NCBI GenBank assembly: GCA_000163555.2
Contig: ADAC02000001.1
Coordinates: 682,001-746,000, forward strand
Source: an alpha proteobacterium HIMB114
GTDB taxonomy: Bacteria > Pseudomonadota > Alphaproteobacteria > Pelagibacterales > Pelagibacteraceae
Reading direction: 5' to 3'
Length of the DNA stretch: 64,000 nucleotides
A model generated the notes under the pieces. The model was given only the letters and a program-made list of their open reading frames with translations, was not told the origin of the DNA and made no database searches. Positions 63,487-64,000 of this stretch are shown here, in pieces. Positions within the stretch are counted from its first letter, which is position 1. The number at the start of each line of letters is the position of its first letter. Both the position numbers and the translations under genes were made by a program.

Positions 63487-64000
63487 CTATTTTGACAATA
63501 AACCAGACCAAGATGGGTCTGATGCGTCAGTTGGAGTTTTAATTTTGACTTCATTGTAACCAGTAATATCAATAGCCCATAACTTTGCACTAGAGCCTTG
63601 TCCTTTTTTTCCACCAGCTGTTTCACGATAGAAAATCAACACTCTTCCATTTGGCGACCATGATGGTGCTTCTTGATAAAAGTTTTGTGTTAACAATCTT
63701 TCACCTGTTCCATCGGTTCGCATAACACCGATATAAAATTTTCCTTTATGAATTTTTGTAAATGCAATTAAATCTCCTCTTGGAGACCAAACTGGAGTTC
63801 CATACAAACCTTTTCCTCTTGAAATTCTTTTAACACCCCTTCCATCACTTCTCATGGTATAAATTTGTTGAAAGCCACTTCGGTCTGAATTGAACACAAT
63901 AAATCTTCCATCAGGTGAAAATGATGGCGATGTATCAATTGCAGGATTAGATGTTATCTGCTCGACACGTCTTGACTCGATATCCATTGTATAAATATCT
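63487..64000 (-). CDS. tolB: Tol-Pal translocation protein TolB (N-terminal part outside window)
   Basis: Only the C-terminal beta-propeller is in the window: repeated blades [32 protein letters not shown] and [16 protein letters not shown], ending [11 protein letters not shown]. The frame stays open to the window edge, so the ATG at 63987 is an internal Met. TolB binds Pal and TolA in the periplasm and is the expected neighbour of pal. Confidence 0.95.
   Translation of the reverse strand, partial: DIYTMDIESRRVEQITSNPAIDTSPSFSPDGRFIVFNSDRSGFQQIYTMRSDGRGVKRISRGKGLYGTPVWSPRGDLIAFTKIHKGKFYIGVMRTDGTGERLLTQNFYQEAPSWSPNGRVLIFYRETAGGKKGQGSSAKLWAIDITGYNEVKIKTPTDASDPSWSGLLSK

Noticed and set aside
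1-64000. CRISPR arrays, insertion sequences, prophage or integrase attachment sites
   Set aside because: No regularly spaced long repeats, transposase, integrase or phage structural genes were found; both tRNA genes are intact with no duplicated 3' ends nearby.

Overview
The window reads as a continuous stretch of a streamlined, AT-rich marine alphaproteobacterial chromosome. Gene content (proteorhodopsin with retinal genes, tandem glycine riboswitch on gcvTHP, AapJQMP transporter, glycine-betaine-type ABC genes, rluD-rpoH and tolB-pal-ybgF order), very short intergenic gaps, overlapping convergent gene ends and lysine/asparagine-rich proteins suggest a SAR11-like or HIMB59/AEGEAN-169-type bacterioplankton. 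The lineage is an inference from content, not a phylogenetic result. No insertion sequence, prophage, CRISPR array, rRNA operon or replication origin was recognised.

Layout. 1-3523: polyhydroxyalkanoate (PHA) cluster (phaB partial, phaP, phaC, phaR) with an operator-like array between phaP and phaC. 3516-7656: dihydroorotase, ygfZ, tRNA-Leu(GAG), nadA-nadC. 7657-15247: ppdK, then S49 peptidase-glyQ-glyS, and ispB. 15240-20430: glycine cleavage operon gcvT-gcvH-gcvP driven from a tandem glycine riboswitch, with a 53-codon ORF and tspO translationally coupled behind it. 20431-33459: accessory genes, including a methyltransferase, a divergent ADP-ribosylglycohydrolase-like protein, a renalase-like flavoprotein, EamA transporter, ProC-like protein, gloA, a multi-rhodanese protein, pdxH, aroC, rhomboid protease, GMC oxidoreductase, UMF1-type transporter and a winged-helix regulator whose upstream region carries three 20-bp-phased repeats.

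33563-43613: outer-membrane barrel, dxs, green-tuned proteorhodopsin, crtI-crtB-crtY-blh, ispH, ispA, xseB. Together these make isoprenoid precursors, beta-carotene, retinal and the light-driven proton pump. The cassette sits exactly between ispA-xseB and dxs, which are neighbours in many proteobacteria.

43653-53545: tsaC, an ABC-2 exporter pair, tRNA-Arg(TCG), a betaine-type binding protein and permease without an adjacent ATPase, the complete AapJQMP system, and a RluA-family pseudouridine synthase. 53583-64000: rpoH, then a long leftward block purA-thiD-glmM-folP-ftsH-tilS-ybgF-pal-tolB (tolB cut by the window end).

Most notable non-coding signals: (i) a folded proteorhodopsin mRNA leader with a terminator-like hairpin; (ii) a multi-hairpin leader with mutually exclusive pairings ahead of the betaine-type binding protein; (iii) a 13-bp hairpin that includes the first base of the permease start codon; (iv) phased repeats ahead of the winged-helix regulator and in phaP-phaC. 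All are read by eye and need folding and comparative tests.
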